Shown here in pieces: positions 1-10,624 of a stretch of DNA of 64,000 nucleotides. Location of the stretch: the NCBI GenBank assembly GCA_030533445.1, contig CM060080.1, positions 22,893,377-22,957,376 of the forward strand. The letters run 5' to 3'. Below the pieces are notes generated by a model. It saw only the letters and a program-made list of their open reading frames with translations. It was not told where the DNA came from and ran no database searches. The position numbers and the translations under genes were made by a program. The DNA is from Cyprinodon diabolis (taxonomy: Eukaryota > Chordata > Actinopteri > Cyprinodontiformes > Cyprinodontidae). The first letter of the stretch is position 1. Each line of letters opens with the position of its first letter.

Positions 1-1220
1 TGTTTGAGTTCATATCACAACTGTGCCTCAATTACTGAAATCAACAAAAGGGGATTGATTTTATCACATTATGAATGTATGAATACATTTACAAAAATGA
101 AAATGTTTGAAAAATGTAGATCTTAAATTATGGATTTTGGGGCTAATTGGCCTGATTTGTTGACTAATGTTATTAATATTATTCAGTGAGCCAAACAGAC
201 AAAAAAAAGCACTTCTGTAAAGAACGAATGGATATAATGAAACAGATGGTGTTTTGTTCTTATTTATTCTTCCATGTTGGGTAAAAGCTTTCCCTATGGT
301 GAGAGTGTTTTATTCAGAGGTGTTTGATTTTCAATGTTTTTATTAGGAGCCAGAAGAGGAGAATTGTAATGCCGAGGTGGGATTTTGTTAGACACTTAAA
401 AAGACGCTCTGCTTCTGGTTTCATTTCTTTTCTGTATTGCTTTTTTTAATCTTTGAATTGCTTCCTTCTCATGTTAGATCACTTCTAAACATATTTTTGG
501 TTGTTTTTCTTTCTGGCAGCAAGTTAGCAGACTTTCATCAGTTTCTGATTTTTTTAATTAAGTTTTTTATTTTATGTTTCTAATGGAATGGTATAGCTTA
601 CTAACTTTAGAACTGACTCCATTGGCATAGTTTTTATTTATGCAGCAGGATTGGAAATAAATGCATTTCATTAGGCTTCAAAAGTAATCTTTGTGACTTT
701 TGTTGTTTTGTCTCTATTGAAGTGAAATTAAAGAGATTTTTCCACCTGACTAGATTGGTAATATCTTTAAATTATCACACAAGATTCATTTTATAAAATT
801 ATTTTTATAATATACGCATACAGTAAAGGTCCCAATCAAAAAATCCAACATTGAATCAGTACTTAACCTGCACTTAACGCCAGCTGTAACACAGTTTGTA
901 AGTTGTGCAAAACCAGACCAATATTCTCACTACTGGAACTTAATCACAGATAGGGGACCATCAACAGGTCTGAAAAGATTAGTTTCATCACGCACTTTGA
1001 TTAAAATCATTAAAAAGAAAACAGAACACTTTAATTATAAACTCTTTGATTTGATCAGGACACCACAAATGTCTAGATAAACTTGTTAAACCTGAAGGAG
1101 TTATGTTTTTCTGCCAGCTCTTAAAAGGATCAATTATGAGGAGTTCTGTTTATGGAGTACATTTTGTCCATCATTGTACTAATCAAAAAATGTGTAGTAA
1201 ATCTTTTAAAAATGTCTTAT
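1..1220. other. AT-rich stretch, nothing recognised
   Basis: I see no open frame with protein-like composition, no LINE or MITE signature and no RNA gene here. Homopolymer T and A runs are frequent. It reads as ordinary noncoding fish DNA. Confidence 0.5.
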
Positions 1221-1252
1221 AAAAAAAAAAAAAAAAGGGGGGGGGGGGGGGG
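1221..1252 (+). repeat. A16-G16 polypurine tract
   Basis: Sixteen A (1221-1236) are followed directly by sixteen G (1237-1252), a 32-nt pure purine strand with one switch point. The G run could fold into a G-quadruplex and the whole tract could form a triplex; both are inferences from composition. It sits at the left edge of a dispersed repeat, so it may be an expanded element end. Run length is prone to sequencing error. Confidence 0.9.
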
Positions 1253-1870
1253 TTTAGAGGAACTTTGCTGTTTCTTAGATTTTATTTCTTCAAATATTAA
1301 TTTTGTCGTTTTTTTGATAGTTTACTTTTTCAAATGAAATTTTCTCAGACTCAGTTTTATGAATTGCATTCATTTAACCTGTAAACAGAACACATGGAAG
1401 GATCCATCCATCTTTTTCTTTAGGGTTGCTATGGGGCTGGAGCCTATCTCCAACAGTTTATGAATAAAAAACTATGGTTTGGTCGCCATTCTGTTGCAGA
1501 CATTCTCTTCACATCAAGCCCAATACAAACACCTTTTCTTGACCAATAAAACTTTGTTGTTAACATCAAGGAAGACCAATAAAAATGAGTCTTCACTCCT
1601 CATGCCATAGGAAAGTCCTCCCCCAGAAGTAAAGAGAATGTGATCTGTTAAACGCTGGGTGGGCCATGGCCCCTCTTAGCCAATCATTTGTCCCCCTGTG
1701 GCCCCATCAACCCTGCCAGGTGAACTGATGTCACTTGGATGTAACTCCACCTCTGGAACGGCACCTCGAAACCAGAGGGTGGCAGCATTGATACCATCAT
1801 AAAGTTTGTATGTTGATCAAAAACCGACCACAAAAACAGGAATGATGTATTTACAACAGTATGATGCAAT
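1253..1870 (+). repeat. Dispersed repeat of unknown class, copy 1
   Basis: The sequence lines up with 29060-29470 over several blocks: the 'aactttgctgttt' start, T-rich middle, 'aaattgcac/gaattgcatt', 'acattctcttcac', 'gaccaata', a 'cactccatag/ctcatgccatag' block and 'gaagagaat'. The right part (1660-1870) has no partner in the window but reads on without a break. No coding frame or terminal repeats were found, so the class is unknown. The copy is interrupted by an RTE-type fragment at about 1389-1498. Confidence 0.6.
1389..1498 (-). mobile_element. RTE-type LINE 3' fragment nested in the dispersed repeat
   Basis: It contains 'ccatccatc', a degenerate 'ttttcttta', then 'gggttgctatggggctggag', matching the start of the better copy at 31149-31505 (tail repeat CATC, then the 'gtgg(t)gggccggtgcctat' block). 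Insert limits come from comparing the host repeat with its uninterrupted copy: 'gtaaacag' before and 'acattctcttcac' after the insert are contiguous near 29290. Degenerate, no TSD claimed. Confidence 0.5.
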
Positions 1871-1896
1871 TAAAGAGGACTACCAAGTGTTTTTTA

Positions 1897-2251
1897 ATCG
1901 ATTCAGTTTATTTATGTAGCGCCAATTGACAACACGTTATCTCAAGGCACTTTACAGAGACAATTCAATCAGGTCATACAGTCAGATTGGTTCAATTTTC
2001 TTTCTAATGTAAACCAGCTGATTGCGGCAACTCATTGGCGCTACAGCAATTGCTCACACTGAGCATGCATGTAGGCTGTTAATAGGAAGAAGCCTTCACC
2101 TTAGGCAGGCTGTGTGAGCTGCTGACATACAGAAAGAAGCAGACATGCAAAGGTAACTGTAAACCAGCTCTAAGCCTATAGCAGCATAAATATAGAGATA
2201 GCTCAGGATAACCTGAGCCACTCTAACTATAAGCTTTATCAAAAAGGAAAG
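1897..2251 (-). mobile_element. L2-type LINE, 3'-UTR fragment
   Basis: The left edge is the reverse complement of the family's 3' end, here 'cagtttatttatgtagcgcc'. Next come the conserved 'tctcaaggcactttacagag' and 'cagattggtt' blocks and, at the far end, 'gatagctcaggataacctga', 'actataagctttatcaaaaa'. The middle of the 3' UTR is deleted relative to 49412-50170. It is noncoding, 5'-truncated and inactive. Confidence 0.85.
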
Positions 2252-3742
2252 TTTATTTATTATAGGGTAGATTTTGTCACTGCAATCATCAAGGTGTCTT
2301 CTACGTGGACAAAGATAAAGAAGAACAGCTCAACCTATTTACCATATATGTTCTGTAGAACAATAAATCAATTTAAACAGCACCAGTTTATGAACATGTG
2401 TTAAACTTTATTAGCAAGGGCCTCAAGAAAATGTGGTTTGTCTTTTGTGATTTGTTTGGAAAATACAGATGTTTTACCTGTTAATTTTCCTGTTGGTTCA
2501 TTGGTTAAACTTTGAAGCTAAAAAAATTGTCAAAATCCTTCAAAAAAGGCTAGAATAATTCCTATCTATCTATTTCATAAGCCAAATGTACAAATTGAGC
2601 ATTCTGGTATTCATTTCCATCCTTCTCTGTGGTGCAGAAGGAGCTATGCCAGCTTCGCCATCACACTAAGAAATGCTTCTTTAGGTTTAACAAAAGGCCA
2701 ATAAAAGTTATAGATAATTTGTCATGCATGATTGGGATTTATCCTGTTATTGATTATTTTTTCTTTAAAAGAAAAAAAAAATCTATGTTAAAGACCCTGC
2801 AGCACATTTTCTCTCTCTCAAAAACAGAAAACATAAATCAAACTAACAAGAAATCATTTCTCATCAGTTAGGAGACATTTGACATTTCACCTCTGGGCTG
2901 GAAGATTGATATTTTTAGGTTTGGAGATTTGCCAGTGCTCCCAAAAACATTAGCGGGAAAAATATTTTTGTTTCATTAGTAACTTTATCACAGAGAATCA
3001 ACTTCTGCTAAGGTATCATCTGCACCACACCTTACTTTAAAACCTCAAACTAACCCATAAAAGAAACTTAAGATTATGCCTATATTGCCGTATTTTTATT
3101 GTTATTAAATACAATAATTTATTTTGGATAAACAAATTGCAAATAACTATGCAGGCATTAATTGACCCTAAATCAACACCGGTCTCTATTTTAGGAAACC
3201 AGATGATTCTCTGTTGTGTTCAGTGATTTAGAAAATAACGATAATCAAGCTACAGTAGATGTTTGGAATACGTTTATTAAGTTTTCTGAACAACTCTTCC
3301 TCTTTATCCACATAAAAAAATTTAAATTCAATTGTGGATCAATTTGTAGTTAGAAATATGCTTCAACATTGCTGATGTGCATGACTAGATATTCATGTAG
3401 CTATGTGAGCCTAGTTTGTCATTTCAATTTCATCTTATTTTGGCACATTTCATTTTGGGTTTTTGTATCATTTCCTCCATAATTTATTTCTCCCTCTAGA
3501 AAGGTGGAGCTAACAGGGTTTTTTATTTATTTTTTTGCCAGTCTTCATGTATTGTTTTGTATTTTATCACAGTGAAACATTCCACCTCAACAATCCCTCT
3601 GGGCAGACATTTCCCCTCATGGGAGAAAGAAAAAAAAAAAAAGTATTTCATAACATCACAGTCTCCCTCTTTTTCTCCGTGCCTGACAAACTATGCTGTC
3701 AAACCTCGTACTGAATAAACAAGTTATAACAGAACTTTCTGT
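2252..3742. other. AT-rich stretch, nothing recognised
   Basis: Low-complexity T/A runs and a short 'ctatctatctatt' run near 2560 are the only structure. The open frame at 2629-2871 is dominated by K/F/I codons from poly-A/T sequence and has no family resemblance. Confidence 0.45.
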
Positions 3743-3787
3743 CAGCAGTGTTGCTGTTGCTGTGTCTCTGCAAAGCAAACACTGCTG
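3743..3787. other. Short hairpin (imperfect inverted repeat)
   Basis: The arms 'cagcagtgttgct' and 'agcaaacactgctg' pair, and inner 'ttgc/gcaa' pairs across a 9-nt loop. This gives about 17 base pairs with two 1-nt bulges. It is shorter than a usual pre-miRNA stem, and I do not recognise either arm as a known miRNA. Confidence 0.5.
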
Positions 3788-4373
3788 TTGGTGAAAAAAC
3801 AAAACTCCAGCAGACTTGATGTTTAGAAGAATATCTAAATGACCCAGAACCGAAAGTACCACAGAGTACAAATGTTAGCTACTTAGCTCAAGTTTATTTT
3901 GTCTCATAGATGTTGTAACAAGGTTTGTTCTTGATCAACACAAATTGTTGGTTTGAGTGTGTAACTGCAGGTTTGGGGAATGATAAAGTCATGATTTTTA
4001 AGGGATAGCAAGAATTGCACTATTGCTATCTTTATTTCTTGGGAGTATTCATGTTGTGTTGTTGTGTTTAGCTTGGTCGTCACATTAAAACTGAGCCATA
4101 AGTAGTATTTCCACAACAATGGAAACAACATTTTAATTGTTTGTTGGAGTTCTGCTTAACATGAAAAGGAATTTAAGCTAAGGGATGAGTAGGGAAAAAA
4201 AAGTTGTCTTGTGGCGTTGTGTTTTCGTTGCAACAACAGTCTATATGTGAGAAATATCTATTTTCAATTTTAATCCAATTCAGTAAAAAAAAAAAATACT
4301 GCAAGCTTTTTAATTTTAATACATTGAAATTAATTTGATGAATTTTGTTGTTAACTCCACAGCAATCACTTTG
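3788..4373. other. No gene or repeat recognised
   Basis: Short reverse-strand frames (3904-4131, 4173-4382) have no recognisable domain and are rich in residues encoded by AT sequence. Treated as chance frames. Confidence 0.45.
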
Positions 4374-4500
4374 ACCAAGCATGCTTGTAGCGACAGTGGA
4401 GAGGAAAAACTCAATTTTAACAGGAAGAACCCTTCAGCAGAACCAAGCTCAGTGTTAGCGGCCATCTGCTGAGCCTAACTGGTGTTTTAAGTATTCAAAA
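4374..4500 (-). mobile_element. L2-type LINE, internal 3'-UTR scrap
   Basis: It shares 'gcatgcttgtagcgacagtg', 'gagaggaaaaactc', 'ttttaacaggaagaa', 'cagcagaaccaagctcagtg' and 'agcggccatctgctgagcc' with the 3'-UTRs at 10625-11375, 35556-35860 and 49412-50170. Both ends of the element are missing. Confidence 0.75.
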
Positions 4501-4866
4501 GTAAACATACAGTATAGTGACCAGAAGATCATGAGCCAATAACAGATAGCTCATGTATAAGGCCTCATGAAACCTTTAAGGCAGTGTGGCACTGTCTAGA
4601 TTTTCACCAGTCAAATGAAATATGTGGAAAAAAAGACAGCTCTTGTAAAGTTAGCTTTCTGTGTTTGCTCAGTAGGTCCCAGTTCACTAAGACCTAACAG
4701 CGTCATCAACCCAACAAGGGTTGTATCATTTTTGAGGTAATTGTGGGGCTTTAAGTATTACAAATGGAAATTCTAAAGTTCAATTGTTGGACCGTTGAGA
4801 CATGATCATTTCAATTGATCATGTTGCATGACCATGTTAGCAAACAAACACAGTTCTCAAAGAGAA

Positions 4867-5145
4867 GGGGTGTTATTTATTTCATTCAAATGCAATTCAA
4901 AAATACTTTATTAATTCCAAAGGGAAATTAAATGTTGCAGTAACTCATAGTTTGTGTTTTTTTAACCAGTTCTTGTGGGGTTGAAAGTTGTATGCAAGAA
5001 TGATCTTCTGTAGCTGTCTGTCCTGCACCAGATCTGGAGAAGTCTTTGACTGGAGACACTGTTGTTGCTTAGCAATATTCTGAAGAGGATGCTCACTATG
5101 TCCATAATGTTCTTCGTTTTATGCAAAAATGTGATGCTGAGAAAC
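4867..5145 (-). mobile_element. Rex1/CR1-group LINE, 3' end with C-terminal ORF2 remnant
   Basis: The minus-strand frame encodes a tail containing LLSNNSVSSQRLLQIWCRTD and YRRSFLHT, which resembles the carboxy end of Rex1-type reverse-transcriptase proteins (from knowledge of the family). The 3' side carries 'tttattaattccaaagggaa', which recurs at 13815-13870. The element is 5'-truncated and directly abuts an oppositely oriented L2 at about 5145. Confidence 0.65.
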
Positions 5146-6266
5146 CAGTCCATGCATTTATTGGTTCAAGCCTGGACTATTGCAATTCTTTATCAGGGAG
5201 TCCAAAAACTGTAGTTAAAAGCCTTAAGCTGATCCAAAATGCTGCAGCCAGAGTTCTGAGGAAAATTTAAAATAGAGATCATATCTCTCTTATACTAGCT
5301 TCTCTTTATTGGCTTCCTGTTAAATCCAGAAGAGAATTTAAAATCCTCCTTCTCGCATATAAAGCCTTAAATGGCCAAGCTCCATCTTATATTAGAGATA
5401 TGATTGTTCCTCATGTTCCTAACAGAACACTTGGCTCTCAATCTGTAGGTTTACAGTAGTTAAAAGTAGTATGGGAGGCAGATATTTTAGTTATCAGGCT
5501 CCTATCCTGTGATACCAACTACCAGTTTTAGTCTGTGAGGCAGACACACTGTCTACTTTTAAGGGTAGGTTTAAAACTTTCTTTTTTGATAAAGCTTATA
5601 GTTAGAGTGACTCAGGTTATCCTGAGCTATCTCTATAGTTATGCTGCTATAGGTTTAGACTTCTGGAGGACATAGGGACCCATTTTTCATCATTCTGCTT
5701 CATTCTATCTCTATTCTCCCACTCTGCAGAATCTGTTATTTCAATCTCTAACGTTCTGCTCTCTCTGCTTTTTCTCATAGTAGCTACACCTCATCTGTTC
5801 CTGTTTGGCTGTGACACCATCCTGTAGAGAAATATCAGCTGTGCTGCTGCCATCAACACCTTTGTTTATAGATGTTGGAGATCGGCTTGTTGTTCAGTGT
5901 AGTCCTGTTTCTCTGACTGTGACTTGCTGGATGTGCTCTCTTCATCCTCTGACATGGGAGCTGGCTCGGAGCTCGTCTGCCTGGCTGTGTTTCCTGTATG
6001 GGGCTGCCTTTTACAGTTACCTTCTGTATTTCTGCTTCTTTCTGTATGTCTGCTTCTGTTTTTCTGCTGGAGTTTTTCTTCTCCACTGTCGCTACAAACA
6101 TGCTTGGTGTGAGGGATTGCCTTCAAGTCAATGAGTCGATACAATCAACTGGTTTTCCTTCGATAGAAAGCTTTGAATCAATTTCACTGTATGATCTGGT
6201 GAACTGTAAAGTGCCTTGAGATGACATGTGTCATGAATTGGCGCTATATAAATAAACTGAATTGAA
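5146..6266 (+). mobile_element. L2-type LINE 3' half: RT C-terminus plus 3' UTR
   Basis: Plus-strand translation gives SSLDYCNSLSG, then LKLIQNAAARVL, SLYWLPVKSRREFKILLLAY and LNGQAPSYI, the conserved region after the reverse-transcriptase catalytic core of L2 ORF2. The frame carries stops (near 5269 and 5458) and shifts, so it is a pseudogene. A roughly 650-nt 3' UTR follows and ends in GCGCTATATAAATAAACTG plus a short 'aattgaatt' tail. It is the only sense-strand copy of this lineage here and serves as the guide for the antisense copies. Confidence 0.85.
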
Positions 6267-6589
6267 TTTAACCTTTCCGCTGTCTCCATGAGATGGTTGT
6301 CAGTGGCGCCAAGGAAGTATGGCTCAGTACTTTTTTTGTTTTTGGATCTGGGATCTGTACATATGAAGGACTTATGAAGAGCATTTTGTAATACCAGATC
6401 CTATATAGAGGATTTGGAATAATAATTGAGTTTTGATATGAATAAAAAAAGTAAAGTTTTATTCTAAAACGATACAAGAATTATAAGCCCCAGATATTTT
6501 GCACCACATTGCTGTTGATTCTGTTACATGGTGAACAAATTAGTCTCTCATAGCATCTTAACTGCTCTTTAATCAAAGAAAGTCTTTGC
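6267..6589. other. No gene or repeat recognised
   Basis: AT-rich sequence between the L2 tail and the GC-richer island. The short minus-strand frame 6268-6477 has no recognisable features. Confidence 0.4.
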
Positions 6590-7155
6590 CTCTCTGTCTT
6601 TGTTTGCAGAGTACAGCTCCACGCCCTCCCTTGCCGCCTCGCTGGCTGCCGCTCTGTAAATGGTTGGTAGGAGGGGATGGAGAGGGCAAGCAGGCATAGT
6701 AGAGTACTTTTTTTTTCTTACTTCTTTTCTACTCAGCCAGAGAAGGAGGGCAAAGCTGGACGGTGACAGAGGGAGAGAGAAAGACGGGTCTATGTAAACA
6801 TACTTTTGGCACAGGGCCCGGCTCAAGAGCATCCTGAGGAGAACATCCTGCCCCTCGTTGGAACTTCCTTAGCCGGCTGAAGTGCCCCATTCATGGACAT
6901 CTTGTGAGGGGAGCTTGTTTTCGCTGCTAAATGGATGTTTCTGTTTCAGAGGTGTTTGCTGCAGTGGCTGATCTCCACAAATCCAGCCTCCCGTCCCCCA
7001 CTTCTTTTCCTCCTCCTCTACCATACCCCCTTTCTCCTCTGTTCTTCTTCTGCCCACTTCCCTTTAGCTAACAGCATCTATCAGCTCCTTGGGCCCTCCA
7101 TGCAAGCATTAAATCTCCTCTCTCATCCAAAGAGGAGGAGCTGGAGGTGGTGATG
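6590..7155 (+). other. GC-richer exon-like island
   Basis: A pyrimidine-rich stretch ends in a good splice-acceptor-like 'tgtctttgtttgcag' at about 6595-6609. GC-rich sequence with several CpGs follows, then a possible donor 'gat|gtaaag' near 7155. Frames inside (6935-7153 plus, 6569-6832 minus) show no known domain. It could be an untranslated exon, a lncRNA exon, a promoter or plain composition. I do not recognise any gene. Confidence 0.25.
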
Positions 7156-8673
7156 TAAAGTAAATATAATCACTGAGGAAGTTGAAGGTAGCAGCATAGT
7201 CTCCACAAACGCTTTTTCAGGCCTTGGCTGAAACCTGGGCATGCAGCTGGTGCAAACTGGCTTTTTATTTTTACTCTTTATCTTCTGTTATTCCATACAA
7301 CAACAAAACAGAAAATAAAAAAATAAAAAAACACATACAAAAATAATGTGACGGGTGCCCAAAGCAAGTAGAAAATAGATCACCCTAAATGTCTTTCCAT
7401 TGACATGATTGAAAAGAGTCTTTTCCATTGTTGTCCAAGATTGCCTGTTTTTAACCCCAGACAAAAATTCAATTTTCCAATAATGTTCAACCATTGAGTC
7501 TCTCTTGGATTGTCTCTGCTGTCTCTTAGTATACAGATACAGTTTTTTGTGTGTTTGTTTGTTTAATTTTTGTTTAAGCAGAATTTACATGTGTTAAACA
7601 TGTGTTTGTCCTCCTTTTTAAATAACTTTTTCTTGCAGAGGTCCTAGGTAAATCTGTAAATTTACATTCATTTTTACTATTTTTCAAGGCTGCACTTTAA
7701 AAAAAGATGAAACTGTCCAGTGAGCTGTTTCCAAACGAAATTTATTTTTGTTTTACACTTGTGTAAACAAAATGACAAATACAATCTGTCAAAAGACAAA
7801 AGTCTAAAGGTATGTGTGGATGGTCTGTGATGAACCCAGAATCTGATAGTTTTTGTCTCAAAAGGAACAAAATTGTGTACATCTAGAAATTATGTGAATG
7901 ATTGCATACTATGTAAATGAATGCATCATTGTGGGGTGTTCAGATGTTTATTTTTATTTGAGGGGTTATAAAGAATCTCAACAGAGTCTTCTCTGATTGA
8001 TAATGTTGGGGCTTAAATTAAGAGCATTTACCTGTCGGTCATGTTGAGGTTCAGGATATTAATCCTGTTGTAAGAAAACATAGCTTGATTTCTGGGTTTG
8101 GAAACATTAATAATTGTATAAATGTGTAATCTAAAATGTACCAAAAAAGAAAAAAAAGAAAAACGTTAAAATCAGTCAGGACATTTATTTAAAAATGGAT
8201 TACAAACAAAAATACAAACAGCATTAAAAACACACCAGAATTTAGGCTTCATTGTTCAAGTTTTGAAATCACTACATTTCATTCTATTCATCAGAAGAAC
8301 AGAAGTGAGAGCAGAGCTTTTCTTCATTTACCCCAACATTTAAACCAAAATGAAATCTTTTACATCTACTTTTATTCTTTTTAAATTTCTTCAATTAGGG
8401 CAAGTTTGCTTCATGTAAAAGTTTCCTTCTGGTGGGAGTAAGGTGGCAATTTTTTAATAAGTTGTACTGTTATAGACAGTGATGTGCAGTCAGGGGAGCC
8501 CTCTCCTGTTATCATGACTGGTAAAAACGCTATGAGTCGATAATAAGAGTGAAATCACTGAATTGGTGGATTAGATTTTTTTTTAAGTAAATAGTTGAAT
8601 ATTCTGTTTTTTTGACACAAGTAATCAGAATAGAGACTAAAAAGTGCATCACGTGTGAAAATGCCAATCAGAA
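7156..8673. other. AT-rich stretch, nothing recognised
   Basis: No transposon signature, no convincing open frame and no RNA gene. It ends at the TSD of the solo LTR. Confidence 0.45.
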
Positions 8674-8678
8674 TATTG

Positions 8679-9552
8679 TGTTGGGATCCAGAGGCTTGCC
8701 CACCAGAGGGCGCCGAGGATCCCTTCCTGATTGTTTTGTTTTTCTGCATTGGTTCTGGAGTGCTGTCTACCTTCCTCCACTAGAGGGTGTACTGGATCTC
8801 CTGAACCTGAAGCTGTCTTCACCAGGTGATTCTCATCAGCTCATCAGGGGACCAGTATTTAAGTGGACTGTGGACAACACTCCGACGCCAGAGTGTTTGT
8901 TAATCACGGTACAGCAACCCTGAGCCAACCAGCCTGTCTGATTCTTCGACTCCACTGTAACCAGAACCAGAACCAGAATCTGATCAGTTGTGTCTTCTCT
9001 GCTTCTAGGAAGAAACCTGATTGAAACCCTGGGGCTCTGGAGGAGTCTCCACTACTGAACTCTGCCTGCCGCATCTCAGGGGCTCTGGAGGAGCTCATCA
9101 TCTGAAGCCTGCCAACCTGCTCTAGACTGAACCCTGGAAACTCTGGAGGAGTTTCCCTTGCTGATGTCTGCCTGCCGCAACTCAGGAGCTCTGGAGGAGC
9201 TCATCTTCAGAAACCTGCCTTCCTGCTTTGCCAACCAACCAGAAGATCTACAGTCTGAATCTGCCTGCCTGTTCTCTAGGTGAGAACCTTGAACTACTCA
9301 AAGACTGAGTCTCAGCTAGCCAGAAGCATAGCCCTGCTGCTACCTAGCCATCTGCTAATCCCTCTGCCTCCGGACTCCTCTGGCTTCCTCACTCAGCCTG
9401 AACCATATCAGAGATTCCTGTGAAGCCAGCCCTGGACCTGTACAAGTATCAGCACTATTCCCTGGATTGTGTTTTCTTAAACTGTTGAACTTTAAACCCT
9501 GTCTCAGTGGTGTTCTGCGTTTGGGTTTAACTTCCAATAACCCAACATGACA
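8679..9552 (+). mobile_element. Solo LTR of an LTR retrotransposon (Gypsy-like), 874 bp
   Basis: It starts TGTTGGGATCC and ends CCAACATGACA (TG...CA), and is flanked by an identical 5-bp duplication TATTG at 8674-8678 and 9553-9557. A TATA-like TATTTAAG lies at 8856-8863. An internal unit of about 104 bp containing 'ctctggaggag' is tandemly repeated (about 9026 and 9130). No internal retroelement sequence follows, so this is a solo LTR left by LTR-LTR recombination. Gypsy assignment is by general resemblance of fish LTRs and is inference. A relative lies at 17243. Confidence 0.75.
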
Positions 9553-9557
9553 TATTG

Positions 9558-9979
9558 TGATAGCATCTAGTCAGGGCATCTAGCCAATCATGGTGGATAT
9601 ACGTCATGTTGAGCCAGGGTGCACATGCAGACTACTTAGGTCAGCCTGCTTTATTCAGAATAACTGTAATCTGTCAGGTTTACATGCCTATTAGATTGTT
9701 AATTGGTATAACCCCAGCAGAAGATTATTTCTCAAGACTAAACAATGTCTCTGAACTTGATTTTTCTGTTGTAACAACCGGTTCTAGAAAGAAACACAGA
9801 CTGTAGCTTAAAGAGTTAAACACGGGCTAGCATGGAGCAGGTTCTGAAACCTTGAGGAAATAAAGAGCTACTTTGACCCTGCAGTAGTGCAGTTACTTGA
9901 CATAACCTTTTAAAAATAGAACTTGATTTTTTAAATATATATCTGCCCAGGAAATGTGTCATTTGTAAATAAACAAAAC
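9558..9979. other. No gene or repeat recognised
   Basis: Unremarkable sequence between the solo LTR and a LINE tail. The 66-residue frame at 9606-9806 has no recognisable domain. Confidence 0.4.
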
Positions 9980-10040
9980 AAGTAATTTCGTTGCACCCCT
10001 GTGGAGCAATGAAAAAGAATTCTGATTCTGAAAACTTTAT
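9980..10040 (+). mobile_element. LINE 3'-end scrap
   Basis: 'atttcgttgcacccc', 'gagcaatga', and a tail of repeated 'attctgattctg' resemble the extreme 3' end of fish CR1/L2-group LINEs, which finish in short tandem tails. Only the last 60 nt or so is present. Confidence 0.45.
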
Positions 10041-10289
10041 TATTTTTTTAGATTTAAAAAAAGATTTAAACTTTTGTAAAAAGATGATGGATACATTTTA
10101 CAATGGATCTTAATATTTTTGGAACATGCTGTGAAACGCAATCGCAAGAAAATCTATTAAAGGAGATTTATTCTGTTGTGGAAATTAAAAAATATATATA
10201 TGTTCAGGGAAAACCAAAATCCTGCTAGAATCTGCATTAATATCTTATCCATACTTAAAAATAGTTTTTCTTAATTTTTTTTCCAATGT

Positions 10290-10620
10290 TATTAAAGGAA
10301 TAGTACACCCAAAACATGATTAGCCTTCATTTTCTACTCACCCCCATGCTGAACAACACTCTGGAGTACTTTTTTGATATCTCAAATGCATCTGGAGATC
10401 TGGGAGGCTTCTTGCTGTCTGCTGACATTCAAATAATGGAGATCTGTGGTGCCCGAGGCAGGTCCATAAAAGTCCACAAAAAACGTGTCAATATTCCTCC
10501 ATACTGCTCGTCCAATGTATTCCAAGTGTCCTGAGTTGGTAGCGTCCATAATTTACTCGAAACAAAGTCATTTAGAATGTTTTTAGAGCATAAACAGTAG
10601 TGTAAATCCAAAAATCCACA
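10290..10620 (+). repeat. Dispersed teleost repeat, 'gaatagtacacccaaaa' type
   Basis: The start 'taaaggaatagtacacccaa', followed by 'catttt-ctactcaccccca-tgctg', resembles a widespread teleost dispersed repeat beginning 'gggatagttcacccaaaa' (from general knowledge). No ORF and no second copy in this window. The right boundary is set by the start of the L2 fragment. Confidence 0.45.
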
Positions 10621-10624
10621 AAGG

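Noticed and set aside
5805..6219. Overlapping frames of up to 109 codons on both strands with cysteine/leucine-rich peptides
   Set aside because: They lie in the 3' UTR of an L2 LINE that recurs in antisense elsewhere, where the frames are not maintained.
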